From Rossellomorea marisflavi (GTDB lineage Bacteria; Bacillota; Bacilli; Bacillales; Bacillaceae_B): 64,000 nucleotides of DNA. The translations under genes and the position numbers were made by a program. The notes beneath the pieces were generated by a model. The model was given only the letters and a program-made list of their open reading frames with translations, was not told the origin of the DNA and ran no database searches. This document shows, piece after piece, positions 36,441 through 44,269 of this stretch; the first letter of the stretch is position 1; every line of letters starts with the position of its first letter. The DNA lies in assembly GCF_001274775.1 (NCBI RefSeq), contig NZ_LGUE01000001.1, forward strand, positions 521,435-585,434, in the 5' to 3' direction.

Positions 36441-37382
36441 GTGGATGTGCAATTTCTAGGGACGGGTGCAGGTGTGCCCGCCAAATTCCGCAATGTATCA
36501 AGCGTTGCCCTTAAGCTATTGGAAGAAAGGGGCGCGATCTGGCTTTTCGATTGTGGAGAAGCGACACAGCATCAAATCTTACATACGAATATCAGGCCGA
36601 GAAGGATCGAAAAGATCTTCATCTCGCATTTGCACGGTGATCATATATTCGGGCTACCGGGCTTCCTAGGCAGCAGGTCTTTCCAGGGAGGGGAGAGCCC
36701 CCTCACGGTTTACGGACCGGAAGGGATCAAAGCGTTCATCGAGGTTTCCCTGTCCGTCAGCAAGACCCATCTTCGCTATCCCCTCCATGTGGTGGAAATC
36801 GGGGAAGGGATCATTTTCAGTGATGACCAATTCACCGTTGAAGCCCGAAAGCTCGATCACGGAATTCAATCCTTCGGGTTCAGGATCACGGAGAAGGATG
36901 CACCAGGCGTCCTTCAGGTCGAGCGTCTGAAGGAAGCAGGGGTCGCACCCGGTCCGATTTACAAACGATTGAAGGCAGGCGAGACTGTGACCCTTGAAGA
37001 TGGCAAGGTCATCAATGGAACGGATTTCCTTGGTCCCCCTGTCCCGGGTCGTACCGTAACCATACTCGGTGACACACGGGTCTGTCCGAATTCAAGGGCA
37101 CTCGCTGAATCGGCAGACCTTCTCATTCATGAAGCCACGTTTAACAGGGATCAGGAACAGATGGCGAGGGATTATTTCCACTCCACCACTGCACAGGCAG
37201 CGGCTACGGCCCGTGATGCCGGGGCAAGGGCTCTCTTCCTGACGCATATATCATCGCGCTACGCGAAAGAGGCATGGCCGGAACTGGTACAGGAAGCAAA
37301 AGCCATCTTCCCTGAAACCATGATGGCCCATGATCTGTTGGAATTCACCGTACCGCGGAAATCAATGGAGGAACAATCATGA
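36441..37382 (+). CDS. rnz: Ribonuclease Z
   Basis: Endonuclease that matures the 3' ends of tRNA precursors lacking CCA. With the GTG start at 36441 (AGAGGTGAAG upstream) the protein has 313 residues. The zinc motif is His63-x-His65-x-Asp67-His68 (SHLHGDH), the same numbering as the B. subtilis enzyme. The flexible-arm region ([18 protein letters not shown]) and LTHISSRY are present. The open frame extends to 36357 without a ribosome site. It overlaps the next gene by 4 nt. Confidence 0.96.
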   Translation: MDVQFLGTGAGVPAKFRNVSSVALKLLEERGAIWLFDCGEATQHQILHTNIRPRRIEKIFISHLHGDHIFGLPGFLGSRSFQGGESPLTVYGPEGIKAFIEVSLSVSKTHLRYPLHVVEIGEGIIFSDDQFTVEARKLDHGIQSFGFRITEKDAPGVLQVERLKEAGVAPGPIYKRLKAGETVTLEDGKVINGTDFLGPPVPGRTVTILGDTRVCPNSRALAESADLLIHEATFNRDQEQMARDYFHSTTAQAAATARDAGARALFLTHISSRYAKEAWPELVQEAKAIFPETMMAHDLLEFTVPRKSMEEQS

Positions 37383-38131
37383 CGCATATCACCTATAAAA
37401 ACATCCATCGCGATGGACGATTAGTGAAAGAAAATGAATTGTACAAACATGTCCATGACCCGGAGTTCCTTGAAAGGTACAGCAGCAATTATATTGAATT
37501 TTTGCGGGCGCCCCGCCTGGAGGAATTCAGGGAAACGGCGGATTACTTGAAAGACTATCATGCGGCAAGGGGACAAAAGCATGTGAAGTTCCATCTTCCT
37601 GAGAATAAAAAGCCGATTGACGGATTGTCTGATCACCTGGCGTCCAAGGGATTTGAGATCAGCTTCACAGAGCTGTACGCGATCCACCCGAACGATTTTC
37701 CCCGGATGGAGGAAGATCCTGATATAAGGGTTGAAGTCATCAGCGGCCTCGACGATTACCTTGCGTTTCAATATGAACAGGATCTGATCTACGGTGAATC
37801 ATTTGCCAAAGGGAAGGTGGCCGTTCACCGACAACATTTCGAAGATGACCATGTTACCCAGCTCCTCGCCTATTACAAAGGACATCCCGCAGGAGCGGTC
37901 GACGTGATCCTGAAAGAGGGGACGGCTGAAATCGACGGCCTCATGGTACACGAAGATTATCGTAAAAAAGGGATAGCTTCCAGACTGCAGCAAAAGGTTA
38001 TGGAGCTATATTCGGATCGCACTGTGATCCTTGTAGCGGACGGAGAAGATACGCCCCGGGAGATGTATCAAAAGCAAAATTACCGGTATCAGGGTTTTCA
38101 ATATGAAATCCAAAAGATCTACACCGAATAA
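37379..38131 (+). CDS. GNAT family N-acetyltransferase
   Basis: 250-residue protein. The C-terminal half (about 115-245) has the GNAT fold, with the acetyl-CoA loop in [21 protein letters not shown]. The N-terminal 110 residues are a separate domain seen in some Bacillus GNAT proteins. ATG overlaps the rnz stop (ATGA), so it is co-translated with rnz. Substrate unknown. Confidence 0.88.
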   Translation: MTHITYKNIHRDGRLVKENELYKHVHDPEFLERYSSNYIEFLRAPRLEEFRETADYLKDYHAARGQKHVKFHLPENKKPIDGLSDHLASKGFEISFTELYAIHPNDFPRMEEDPDIRVEVISGLDDYLAFQYEQDLIYGESFAKGKVAVHRQHFEDDHVTQLLAYYKGHPAGAVDVILKEGTAEIDGLMVHEDYRKKGIASRLQQKVMELYSDRTVILVADGEDTPREMYQKQNYRYQGFQYEIQKIYTE

Positions 38132-38136
38132 TCCAG

Positions 38137-38174
38137 AAAAAACCGGCTTCCCTACAAAGGAAAACCGGTTTTTC
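38137..38174. terminator. Terminator after the GNAT gene
   Basis: AAAAAACCGG / CCGGTTTTT stem with an 18-nt loop. Confidence 0.78.
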
Positions 38175-38188
38175 TGAGTGAGCGGAGA

Positions 38189-38219
38189 CAAAAAGAAGGG
38201 ACATGTCGATGACATGCCC
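38189..38219 (-). terminator. Terminator of namA
   Basis: On the minus strand GGGCATGTC / GACATGTCCC stem followed by TTCTTTTTG. Confidence 0.82.
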
Positions 38220-38238
38220 TCCTTGGTTTGCGTATGCC

Positions 38239-39255
38239 TTACCATCCACGCTCATATTGAACGGGTGGGGTGATCTCGTGACCGAGTTCTTTTGCTGCCG
38301 TACGGGGCCAGTATGGATCCCGAAGCAGCTCCCTTCCGAGAAGGATGAGATCAGCGCGCTCATTCTGAAGGATCTCTTCTGCCTGAAGACCCGAGGTAAT
38401 CAGTCCAACAGCACCTGTATCGATATCGGCCTCATGCTTGATGCGTTCAGCCGGTTTCACCTGGTAGCCGGGGAAGACAGGAATCCGTGCCGGAACAACG
38501 GCTCCGGAGCTGACATCGATAAGGTCGACTCCCTGCTCCTTCATCCATTTGGAGAAGATGATATAATCATCCACGTCGAGGCCGTCCTCATGGTAATCCT
38601 TCGCCGACACACGGACGAAGAGGGGACCGTCCCATACGGTTTTGACCCCGTCGATGATTTCCTTCAGGAAGCGGTAGCGGTTTTCTGCGCTCCCTCCGTA
38701 TTCATCTTCCCGTCTATTGGAGAGGGGGGATAGGAACTCGTTGACGAGATAGCCGTGGGCGCCATGAATTTCGATCACATCGAATCCGGCTTTTCTGGCT
38801 CTTTCAGCACCCTGTATGAACGCTGTGACCGTTTCGTTGATCTGTTCGATCGTCATGGCAACAGGCGTTTTCATGTCGTCGTTGAAGGCGATGGCGGACG
38901 GTGCGAGGATATCCCCTTCAAGAACGGCTTTCCTTCCGGCGTGGGCAAGCTGGATGCCGGTTTTGGCCCCTTGTTCTTTCATGAGGGTGACAAGCTCCGT
39001 CAGGCCGTCAAGGTGATCATCACTCCAGATTCCAAGATCTTGAGGGGAGATGCGGCCCTGAGGTGTGACGGCGGTAGCTTCCTGTATGATCAGCCCCGCT
39101 CCTCCTACAGCCCTGCTTGTGTAGTGCGTGCGGTGCCAGTTTTCAATCTTTCCGTCTTCATTATGGGAAGAGTACATGCACATCGGCGCCATGACGATGC
39201 GGTTTTTCAATTCTACATTCTTGATCGTATATGGTTGAAATAGTTTTCGATTCAA
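38239..39255 (-). CDS. namA: NADPH dehydrogenase NamA (YqjM, old yellow enzyme)
   Basis: FMN enoate reductase involved in electrophile detoxification. The TTG at 39255 has GGAGGG 7 nt upstream and gives 338 residues, as in B. subtilis YqjM, with start [29 protein letters not shown]. Conserved parts: the redox-sensing Cys in [38 protein letters not shown] and the C-terminal [14 protein letters not shown] and QYERGW. A longer reading from 39270 is possible but has no ribosome site. Confidence 0.95.
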   Translation of the reverse strand: MNRKLFQPYTIKNVELKNRIVMAPMCMYSSHNEDGKIENWHRTHYTSRAVGGAGLIIQEATAVTPQGRISPQDLGIWSDDHLDGLTELVTLMKEQGAKTGIQLAHAGRKAVLEGDILAPSAIAFNDDMKTPVAMTIEQINETVTAFIQGAERARKAGFDVIEIHGAHGYLVNEFLSPLSNRREDEYGGSAENRYRFLKEIIDGVKTVWDGPLFVRVSAKDYHEDGLDVDDYIIFSKWMKEQGVDLIDVSSGAVVPARIPVFPGYQVKPAERIKHEADIDTGAVGLITSGLQAEEILQNERADLILLGRELLRDPYWPRTAAKELGHEITPPVQYERGW

Positions 39256-39358
39256 TTCTTTTCCCTCCATTCTGCCAATTCAGGATTTTATTTTTCCCGA
39301 TGCACAAGATTATATCAACGCGGCATGAGGATGGGAAAGAAATCTGCTCCGGGATGCT

Positions 39359-40174
39359 TCAGTCCTTTTCTGTCTTGATGAGCTGCCTGCCAAGTTCCTC
39401 CGAGCGATTGCGTGCGGAAGAAATGCACTCGAACATGGCGTGTTCCACTCCGTGTGCCTTCAACGCCTCGATTCCTGCTTCCGTCGTCCCACCAGGACTC
39501 GTGACATTCTTCCTCAGCTCCTCGGCGTCCAGTCCCGATTCTTCAAGCATGGCCCCTGCGCCGGTGATCGTCCGGATGGTCAAATCCCGCGCAAGCTCCG
39601 ATGGGAGGCCGAGTTCAACGGCCGTTGCCTGCATCATTTCCGCCATATAATAAATATAGGCCGGTCCGCTCCCCGATAAGGCGGTGATAAGGTCGAGCTG
39701 ATGTTCTTCCACCTCCACGGTCAGACCCACCGAGTCCAGCAGGTGCACGACGGCTTCTTCCATGACTCGATCGTCAAAGCGATCAAGGGTCACGGCGGTC
39801 GCTGATTTTCCAAGGGCGGCACTCGTATTCGGCATGGCCCGTGCGATCCCCCCTTGGAACCCGAGCTTTTCACGAATATAAGAGACCGGAATTCCTGCGA
39901 GGACCGACAGGATGACCGTTTTGCTGGAAAGATGGTTCCGGATCACATCTGCCGCTTCGTCAAAATCCTTGGGTTTCATGGCGAGTACCACCAGGTCAAA
40001 TGATTGGCCGCCACCTGGTCTCAACACCCCGAACCATTCATCAAGTTCCTTCATCCGCATGTCATTCGAACGATTGAGCGCATACGTCTCTTCCTTTTTC
40101 AACGCCCCGGATTTCAATGCCCCTCTCATCAACGCACAAGCCATCGAGCCTGCTCCAATAAATAATGTGTTCAT
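39359..40174 (-). CDS. proI: Pyrroline-5-carboxylate reductase
   Basis: Last step of proline synthesis, reducing pyrroline-5-carboxylate with NAD(P)H. The 271-residue enzyme starts with the dinucleotide motif FIGAGSMACALMRG, followed by VILSVLAGI and the C-terminal signature ALSGSGPAYIYYMAEMM and VTSPGGTTEAGI. A proline T-box precedes it, so this is the ProI-type biosynthetic copy regulated by tRNA-Pro charging. GGAGGGG precedes the ATG. Confidence 0.96.
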   Translation of the reverse strand: MNTLFIGAGSMACALMRGALKSGALKKEETYALNRSNDMRMKELDEWFGVLRPGGGQSFDLVVLAMKPKDFDEAADVIRNHLSSKTVILSVLAGIPVSYIREKLGFQGGIARAMPNTSAALGKSATAVTLDRFDDRVMEEAVVHLLDSVGLTVEVEEHQLDLITALSGSGPAYIYYMAEMMQATAVELGLPSELARDLTIRTITGAGAMLEESGLDAEELRKNVTSPGGTTEAGIEALKAHGVEHAMFECISSARNRSEELGRQLIKTEKD

Positions 40175-40202
40175 CTATTCATTCCCCTCCTGAGTGTACA
40201 AA

Positions 40203-40436
40203 AATAAAAAAACAGACCCTTCATCCAGAAAAAGGACGAAAGGATCTGCTCCCGTGGTACCACCTTGTTTTGCCCGATAAGCGGGCACACTCATTTTCCA
40301 ATAACGCTGGAACACGTTCTTTATTAAAGACGCTCGAAAGGTAGGTTCGCATGCAGAGAGGATGGCGGTATCTTGCAGCCGGTGGATACCGCTCTCTTGC
40401 ATCATCAGCATGCTACTGGTCCTTCTCATCGCTTTG
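40203..40436 (-). ncRNA. Proline-specific T-box riboswitch before proI
   Basis: The minus-strand leader has the stem I motif AGTA (in GACCAGTAGCATGC) facing GCATGCGAACCTACC, where CCT is the specifier codon for proline. It also contains the highly conserved T-box stretch AAGGTGGTACCACGG with the UGGU bulge. The competing terminator (40207-40250) is CAGATCCTTTCGTCC / GGATGAAGGGTCTG followed by seven T. Uncharged tRNA-Pro should stabilise the antiterminator and switch on proI. Established mechanism; boundaries are approximate. Confidence 0.95.
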
Positions 40437-40456
40437 GCCGATTCGTATTATAGGTG

Positions 40457-40486
40457 ATTATCTTCGATAGGCAACCCGTCTGTCAA
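40457..40486 (-). promoter_or_regulatory. Sigma-A promoter of the T-box-proI transcript
   Basis: TTGACA (40486-40481) and GATAAT (40462-40457), spaced 18 nt, immediately before the T-box leader. Confidence 0.8.
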
Positions 40487-40626
40487 GGTTTATTTCAGTT
40501 TATTCTGAAAAAAGAAAAATGACACGGGCGGGATTACAAGGTACACTGAAATGAAGGACCATTCATTTTTGCGGGGCGGCTTAAGCCATCAGGTCCAATA
40601 AATTATCTAACTGTAGGTGAAAGACA

Positions 40627-41574
40627 TTGAAGGATACCATAACCAAAATCACTTTACCCACACCGTATGCAGTAGGGGATGTGAATGTTTACCTATTGAA
40701 AGGGGATGCGTTGACTTTAGTCGATGTGGGTCCCCTTACAGAGGAAGCGTGGGAGCGTTTGAATGCACAGATAGGTGAAGCGGGATACGGGCTGGAGGAC
40801 ATCGACCAGGTGGTATTGACCCACCATCACCCCGATCATGCAGGCATGGTCGAGCGATTCGCCCCTTCGGTGGAGATCATCGGGCATCCGTATAACCGTC
40901 ACTGGCTGCACAGGGATTCGGATTTTCTCGACGCGTATGGCACGTTCTTTTTCAACCTTGCCCGGGAATCGGGAGTAGATGAAGAAATCCTTTCGAAGAT
41001 CACATCGTTTGAACATCTTCTCATCCTGATGGGGAATCGTCCCCTTGACCGCTGCGTAGAAGAAGGAGAAGAATTGCCCGGTCTTCCAGGCTGGACGATC
41101 ATCGGTACCCCTGGACATGCTCAGAGTCACCTGTCATTTTATCGTGAGGAGGATGGCACCCTCATCGCCGGCGACCATATCCTGGCCCATATTTCCCCGA
41201 ACCCGTTGATTGAACCATTATTCACTGGCGGAGGAAGACCGAAGCCCATGCTGCAGTATAATGAATCCCTCGATAAACTGACAAACGTGCCGGTTTCGGT
41301 GGCATATACAGGGCACGGAGAGGACGTCCGGGATGTACAGGGACTCATCGTCAGAAGGAAGCGAAAGCAGGAAGAGCGGGCCGCTTCCGTCCAGACGATG
41401 ATCCAGGCCCGCCCCATGACGGCCTTTGAGATCTGCAAAAGGCTGTTCCCTGCCGTGTACAAGAAGGAGCTCGGTCTCACCTTATCCGAAACAATCGGGC
41501 AGCTTGATTATCTTGAGGCATCGGATAGAATAAAAGTAGAGAAACAAGATGGGGTGTACTACTATTTTTCTTAA
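40627..41574 (+). CDS. MBL-fold metallo-hydrolase (YqjP-like)
   Basis: 315-residue metallo-beta-lactamase-fold protein. The metal motif THHHPDH lies in VVLTHHHPDHAGMV. Downstream ligands are in GTPGHAQSHLSFY and IAGDHIL, and a C-terminal winged-helix-like domain (about 235-315) follows. TTG start at 40627 with TAGGTGAAAG upstream. Next to an SDR gene (15 nt), as yqjP-yqjQ in B. subtilis. Substrate unknown, though related proteins hydrolyse thioesters or phosphoesters. Confidence 0.88.
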   Translation: MKDTITKITLPTPYAVGDVNVYLLKGDALTLVDVGPLTEEAWERLNAQIGEAGYGLEDIDQVVLTHHHPDHAGMVERFAPSVEIIGHPYNRHWLHRDSDFLDAYGTFFFNLARESGVDEEILSKITSFEHLLILMGNRPLDRCVEEGEELPGLPGWTIIGTPGHAQSHLSFYREEDGTLIAGDHILAHISPNPLIEPLFTGGGRPKPMLQYNESLDKLTNVPVSVAYTGHGEDVRDVQGLIVRRKRKQEERAASVQTMIQARPMTAFEICKRLFPAVYKKELGLTLSETIGQLDYLEASDRIKVEKQDGVYYYFS

Positions 41575-41588
41575 GCGAGGGAGTTTCA

Positions 41589-42383
41589 ATGAATTCTAAG
41601 ATACAAGGAAAAACCATCATCATCACCGGTGCCTCCGGGGGAATCGGGGAGAGGATGGCGATAAAGGCCGCCGAGTCCGGTGCAAATCTTGCCCTCATCG
41701 CACGCCGAACCCCGCTCATTGATGGGTTGGCCGCAAAACTTCGGGATCAATACGGTGTCAAGGTAGTGGGCTATCCCCTTGATGTACGGGACCACGAGGC
41801 AGTAGCGAAGGCATTCAGGGAAATCAAGGCAGAGTTCGGACCTATCCATGTGTTGATCAATAATGCAGGCTTCGGAATCTTCAAAGAAGCCCATGAGGTG
41901 TCCTTTGAGGAAGTGAAGGGGATGATCGATGTCAACGTCCTCGGACTGATGGCATGCACCGGAGAAGTCCTGCCGATCATGAAGGAGCAGGGCTATGGTC
42001 ATATTGTCAACATCGCTTCCCAAGCAGGGAAGTTTGCTTCGCCCAAATCAAGTGCCTACTCGGCGTCGAAGCATGCGGTCCTCGGCTTCACGAACGGTCT
42101 GAGGATGGAAGCAAAGCGGTACGGCGTATTGGTGACGGCTGTCAATCCAGGACCGATTGCCACCGACTTCTTTACCATTGCGGATGAGTCGGGCACCTAT
42201 GTGAAAAATGTCGAAAAGTTCATGCTGAACCCAGATAAAGTGGCAGATAAAGTGATTCATGCCTTGTTTACTTCCAAGAGGGAAATCAATCTTCCGCGGT
42301 GGATGAATACCGGCAGTTTATTCTATCAGCTCTTCCCTGGTGTGATTGAAACCGTCGGGAATCGATTCTTCTTCAAAAAATGA
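41589..42383 (+). CDS. Short-chain dehydrogenase/reductase (YqjQ-like)
   Basis: 264-residue NAD(P)-dependent oxidoreductase. Cofactor motif TGASGGIGE (15-23), NNAG in VLINNAGFGIF, and catalytic Ser and Tyr-x-x-x-Lys in NIASQAG...SAYSASKHA. GAGGGAG precedes the ATG. Probably co-transcribed with the MBL-fold gene. Substrate unknown. Confidence 0.92.
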   Translation: MNSKIQGKTIIITGASGGIGERMAIKAAESGANLALIARRTPLIDGLAAKLRDQYGVKVVGYPLDVRDHEAVAKAFREIKAEFGPIHVLINNAGFGIFKEAHEVSFEEVKGMIDVNVLGLMACTGEVLPIMKEQGYGHIVNIASQAGKFASPKSSAYSASKHAVLGFTNGLRMEAKRYGVLVTAVNPGPIATDFFTIADESGTYVKNVEKFMLNPDKVADKVIHALFTSKREINLPRWMNTGSLFYQLFPGVIETVGNRFFFKK

Positions 42384-42476
42384 TCGGACCTTACCGCACC
42401 CCTAGTTGAGGGACGGATGTTCGACTGAAAACGGGATTGATCATCTTTTGATTTATTCGAAATTTTCATTTTTCAT

Positions 42477-42503
42477 GAAACTTTTTCCCCTGCTCATCCG
42501 TCT
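42477..42503 (+). promoter_or_regulatory. ECF-sigma-type promoter before the lipoprotein gene
   Basis: TGAAAC (42477-42482) and CGTC (42500-42503) are spaced 17 nt, resembling promoters of the B. subtilis SigM/SigW/SigX group. The predicted start lies about 20 nt before the lipoprotein ATG. Confidence 0.5.
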
Positions 42504-42526
42504 AAAGTAGGGAGGGGAGGGAGTCT

Positions 42527-43051
42527 ATGAAGAATTATTCGATCGCTGTGATGCTTGTCACCGCCATGGTCCTGATGACCGGCTGCGGAATGGGGAACGC
42601 GGTGGAACATAGACAGTCCAGTGGATCATACATAGGCTTTGTCACCCAGGTGGAAGCAAAAGAACTTTTAATCAATGATATATGGTTTTCTGTACAAGAG
42701 GCAGTCGTGATAAATGGGAACGGGGATGAAATCCCGGTTGAGGACGTAGGTCTCGGGGATAAAGTCAAGGTAGAAGCAGACGGAGAGATTTCCGAGTCCC
42801 ATCCGCGCAGGGCAGAGGCGGAAAAAATGAGCCTCCTCTCCGATGAGGGGAGTATGAAGGAGTGCCATGCCGTCCGTCTCGTCCTCCAAGATCCGAGATT
42901 TTCAGAAGTGATGCTTCGTTCCGTCACCAAGGAGGTGCCGGGGGTTTATGATGTGCGTTTCACGGACCCTTCCATCGGAATGGACGTGAAGGTCGTGGTG
43001 AATCTTCAGCATGAGCGGGTGATGGTTCCTGCGCGGCCTGTTGCAAATTGA
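42527..43051 (+). CDS. Putative lipoprotein of unknown function
   Basis: 174 residues. The lipoprotein signal peptide MKNYSIAVMLVTAMVLMTGCG places the lipidated Cys at position 20. The mature part begins with a small beta-rich segment (SGSYIGFVTQVEAKELLINDIWFSVQEAVVI) like those of short secreted DUF3221-type proteins, followed by VGLGDKVKVEADGEISESHPRRAEAEK. The C-terminal half shows no family I know. A strong GGGAGGGGAGGGAG ribosome site is present, and a terminator follows. The ECF-like promoter suggests a cell-envelope stress role, which is inferred. Confidence 0.8.
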   Translation: MKNYSIAVMLVTAMVLMTGCGMGNAVEHRQSSGSYIGFVTQVEAKELLINDIWFSVQEAVVINGNGDEIPVEDVGLGDKVKVEADGEISESHPRRAEAEKMSLLSDEGSMKECHAVRLVLQDPRFSEVMLRSVTKEVPGVYDVRFTDPSIGMDVKVVVNLQHERVMVPARPVAN

Positions 43052-43056
43052 ATGGG

Positions 43057-43085
43057 AGGATCGGTCACTGTGACCGATCCTTTTA
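43057..43085 (+). terminator. Terminator after the lipoprotein gene
   Basis: GGATCGGTCAC / GTGACCGATCC palindrome followed by TTTTACG. Confidence 0.85.
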
Positions 43086-43133
43086 CGTTTCATAGGAAAA
43101 AAGGGTATTTTCAGTATAGGGGAGAAGTGCAGG

Positions 43134-43685
43134 ATGAAAAGGAAATTTGGCGATCGTAGAGGGTGGAAACGGGTTTTGACAAAGCGGTATGGCATGACCT
43201 CTGTCAAACGGGAAGGGTTCGAAGGAGACATTACGCTGGTAGAGATGAAGGAAGTGGGAGAGCCACTTTGGAAAAGCTACGGAGAGCGGAGAGTGTGTCT
43301 TGTGGACAATGGGTATCAGTGGCTTCAGCATTTTCCATCCCACGGTGCTTACACTCTTACAACGATGTTCAACGGAGAAGGGGAAATTGTGCAGTGGTAC
43401 ATCGACATTTGCCGGGGAACGGGGCAGGAGGACGGGGTGCCCTGGATGGACGACCTATACCTTGACTTGGTGGTGCTGCCTACCGGTGAGAGGGAAATCC
43501 TTGATGCGGATGAACTTGATGATGCCATGGAATCCGGTATCATCGACAAGGACGTCTATGATCAAGCCTGGATCGTACTGAAAAAAATAGAGGATGCGGT
43601 GATCCTCGGGCAGTTCAGTTTATTGAAACAGGCGGTAGAGGATCGCGTCAGGCTCTCTGCTTACCTTAAGGACAATAACTGCTGA
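43134..43685 (+). CDS. DUF402 family protein
   Basis: 183-residue protein with the DUF402/FomD-like domain: WYIDICRGTGQEDGVPWMDDLYLDLVVLPTGEREILDADELDDAMESGIID. Characterised relatives are nucleoside tri/diphosphate phosphatases with metal-binding Asp residues like those in DDLYLDLV. Its own function is not shown. ATG follows a modest AGTGCAGG site. Repeat array C begins 13 bases downstream. Confidence 0.8.
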   Translation: MKRKFGDRRGWKRVLTKRYGMTSVKREGFEGDITLVEMKEVGEPLWKSYGERRVCLVDNGYQWLQHFPSHGAYTLTTMFNGEGEIVQWYIDICRGTGQEDGVPWMDDLYLDLVVLPTGEREILDADELDDAMESGIIDKDVYDQAWIVLKKIEDAVILGQFSLLKQAVEDRVRLSAYLKDNNC

Positions 43686-43697
43686 GTGGGGTGGAAG

Positions 43698-43794
43698 TTC
43701 GAGGTCGAAAAGCGAAGAACCCAAAAAGGGTAAGAATCCTTTCTGGTGTCTTCGCTTTTTGCTTGTCGCCTCAGAACGAGCCCCATCCGCTTTT
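43698..43794 (-). repeat. Structured repeat, array C unit 1 (decayed)
   Basis: Shorter and more divergent than the other units. The inner arms AGCGAAGA / TCTTCGCT still pair and the GCTTGTCGCCTCAG block and CCGCTTTT border are intact. Orientation is opposite to arrays A and B. Confidence 0.8.
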
Positions 43795-43799
43795 CTTTA

Positions 43800-43920
43800 T
43801 GTCTAGCTCCGGCGGGTTGCCCCTCGAGATCATAAGTCAAAGCCCCCAAAAAGGCACAGAACGCCTTTCCGGTGTCTTCGCCTTATGCTTGTCGCCTCAG
43901 TGCGACCCGCCTCCGCTTTT
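43800..43920 (-). repeat. Structured repeat, array C unit 2
   Basis: Borders TGTCTAGCTCC and CTCCGCTTTT (plus-strand reading). Outer arms GGCGGGT / ACCCGCC pair. Confidence 0.9.
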
Positions 43921-43925
43921 CTTCA

Positions 43926-44046
43926 TGTCCAGCTCCGGGGGCTTGAGGCTCGAGGTCATAAGTCAAAGATCTCAAAAAGGCCAAGACCGCCTTCCTGAGA
44001 TCTTCGCCTTATGCTTGTCGCCTCAGTGCGAGCCCCCTCCGCTTTT
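43926..44046 (-). repeat. Structured repeat, array C unit 3
   Basis: Outer arms GGGGGCT / AGCCCCC and inner arms AAGATCTCA / TGAGATCTT pair perfectly. Both differ in sequence from those of units 2 and 4. Confidence 0.92.
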
Positions 44047-44051
44047 CTTTG

Positions 44052-44172
44052 TGTCCAGCTCCGGCGGGTTGAGGCTCGAGGTCATAAGGCAGAGAACCCA
44101 AAAAGGCACAGAACGCCTTTCCGGGTTCTCTGTCTTATGCTTGTCGCCTCAGTGCGACCCGCCTCCGCTTTT
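44052..44172 (-). repeat. Structured repeat, array C unit 4
   Basis: Outer arms GGCGGGT / ACCCGCC and inner arms CAGAGAACCC / GGGTTCTCTG pair perfectly. Units 2-4 start exactly 126 bases apart, keeping one reading frame. Confidence 0.92.
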
Positions 44173-44192
44173 CTTTTTACCAATAATTTTTG

Positions 44193-44220
44193 TTGAAATA
44201 GGAACGTATATTCGTATACA
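44193..44220 (+). promoter_or_regulatory. SOS promoter with LexA box
   Basis: GAACGTATATTC (44202-44213) matches the Bacillus LexA core GAAC-N4-GTTC at all but one base and sits between TTGAAA (44193-44198) and TATACA (44215-44220), spaced 16 nt. Damage-inducible control of the following polymerase operon is therefore likely. Confidence 0.65.
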
Positions 44221-44269
44221 ATCATCATATACTATGTGGAACGGATGTTCTGGTTTGGGGGTGGGAGAG

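Noticed and set aside
36208..36501. Minus-strand frame upstream of zwf, including a possible 18-residue leader peptide
   Set aside because: No ribosome site was seen for the short peptide, and the longer frame lies antisense to the start of rnz. It is treated as zwf leader.
43691..44269. N-terminal extension of the Y-family polymerase (613-residue reading)
   Set aside because: The extension is translated palindromic repeats. The LexA box, promoter and ribosome site all lie between it and the ATG at 44270, and homologues start there.
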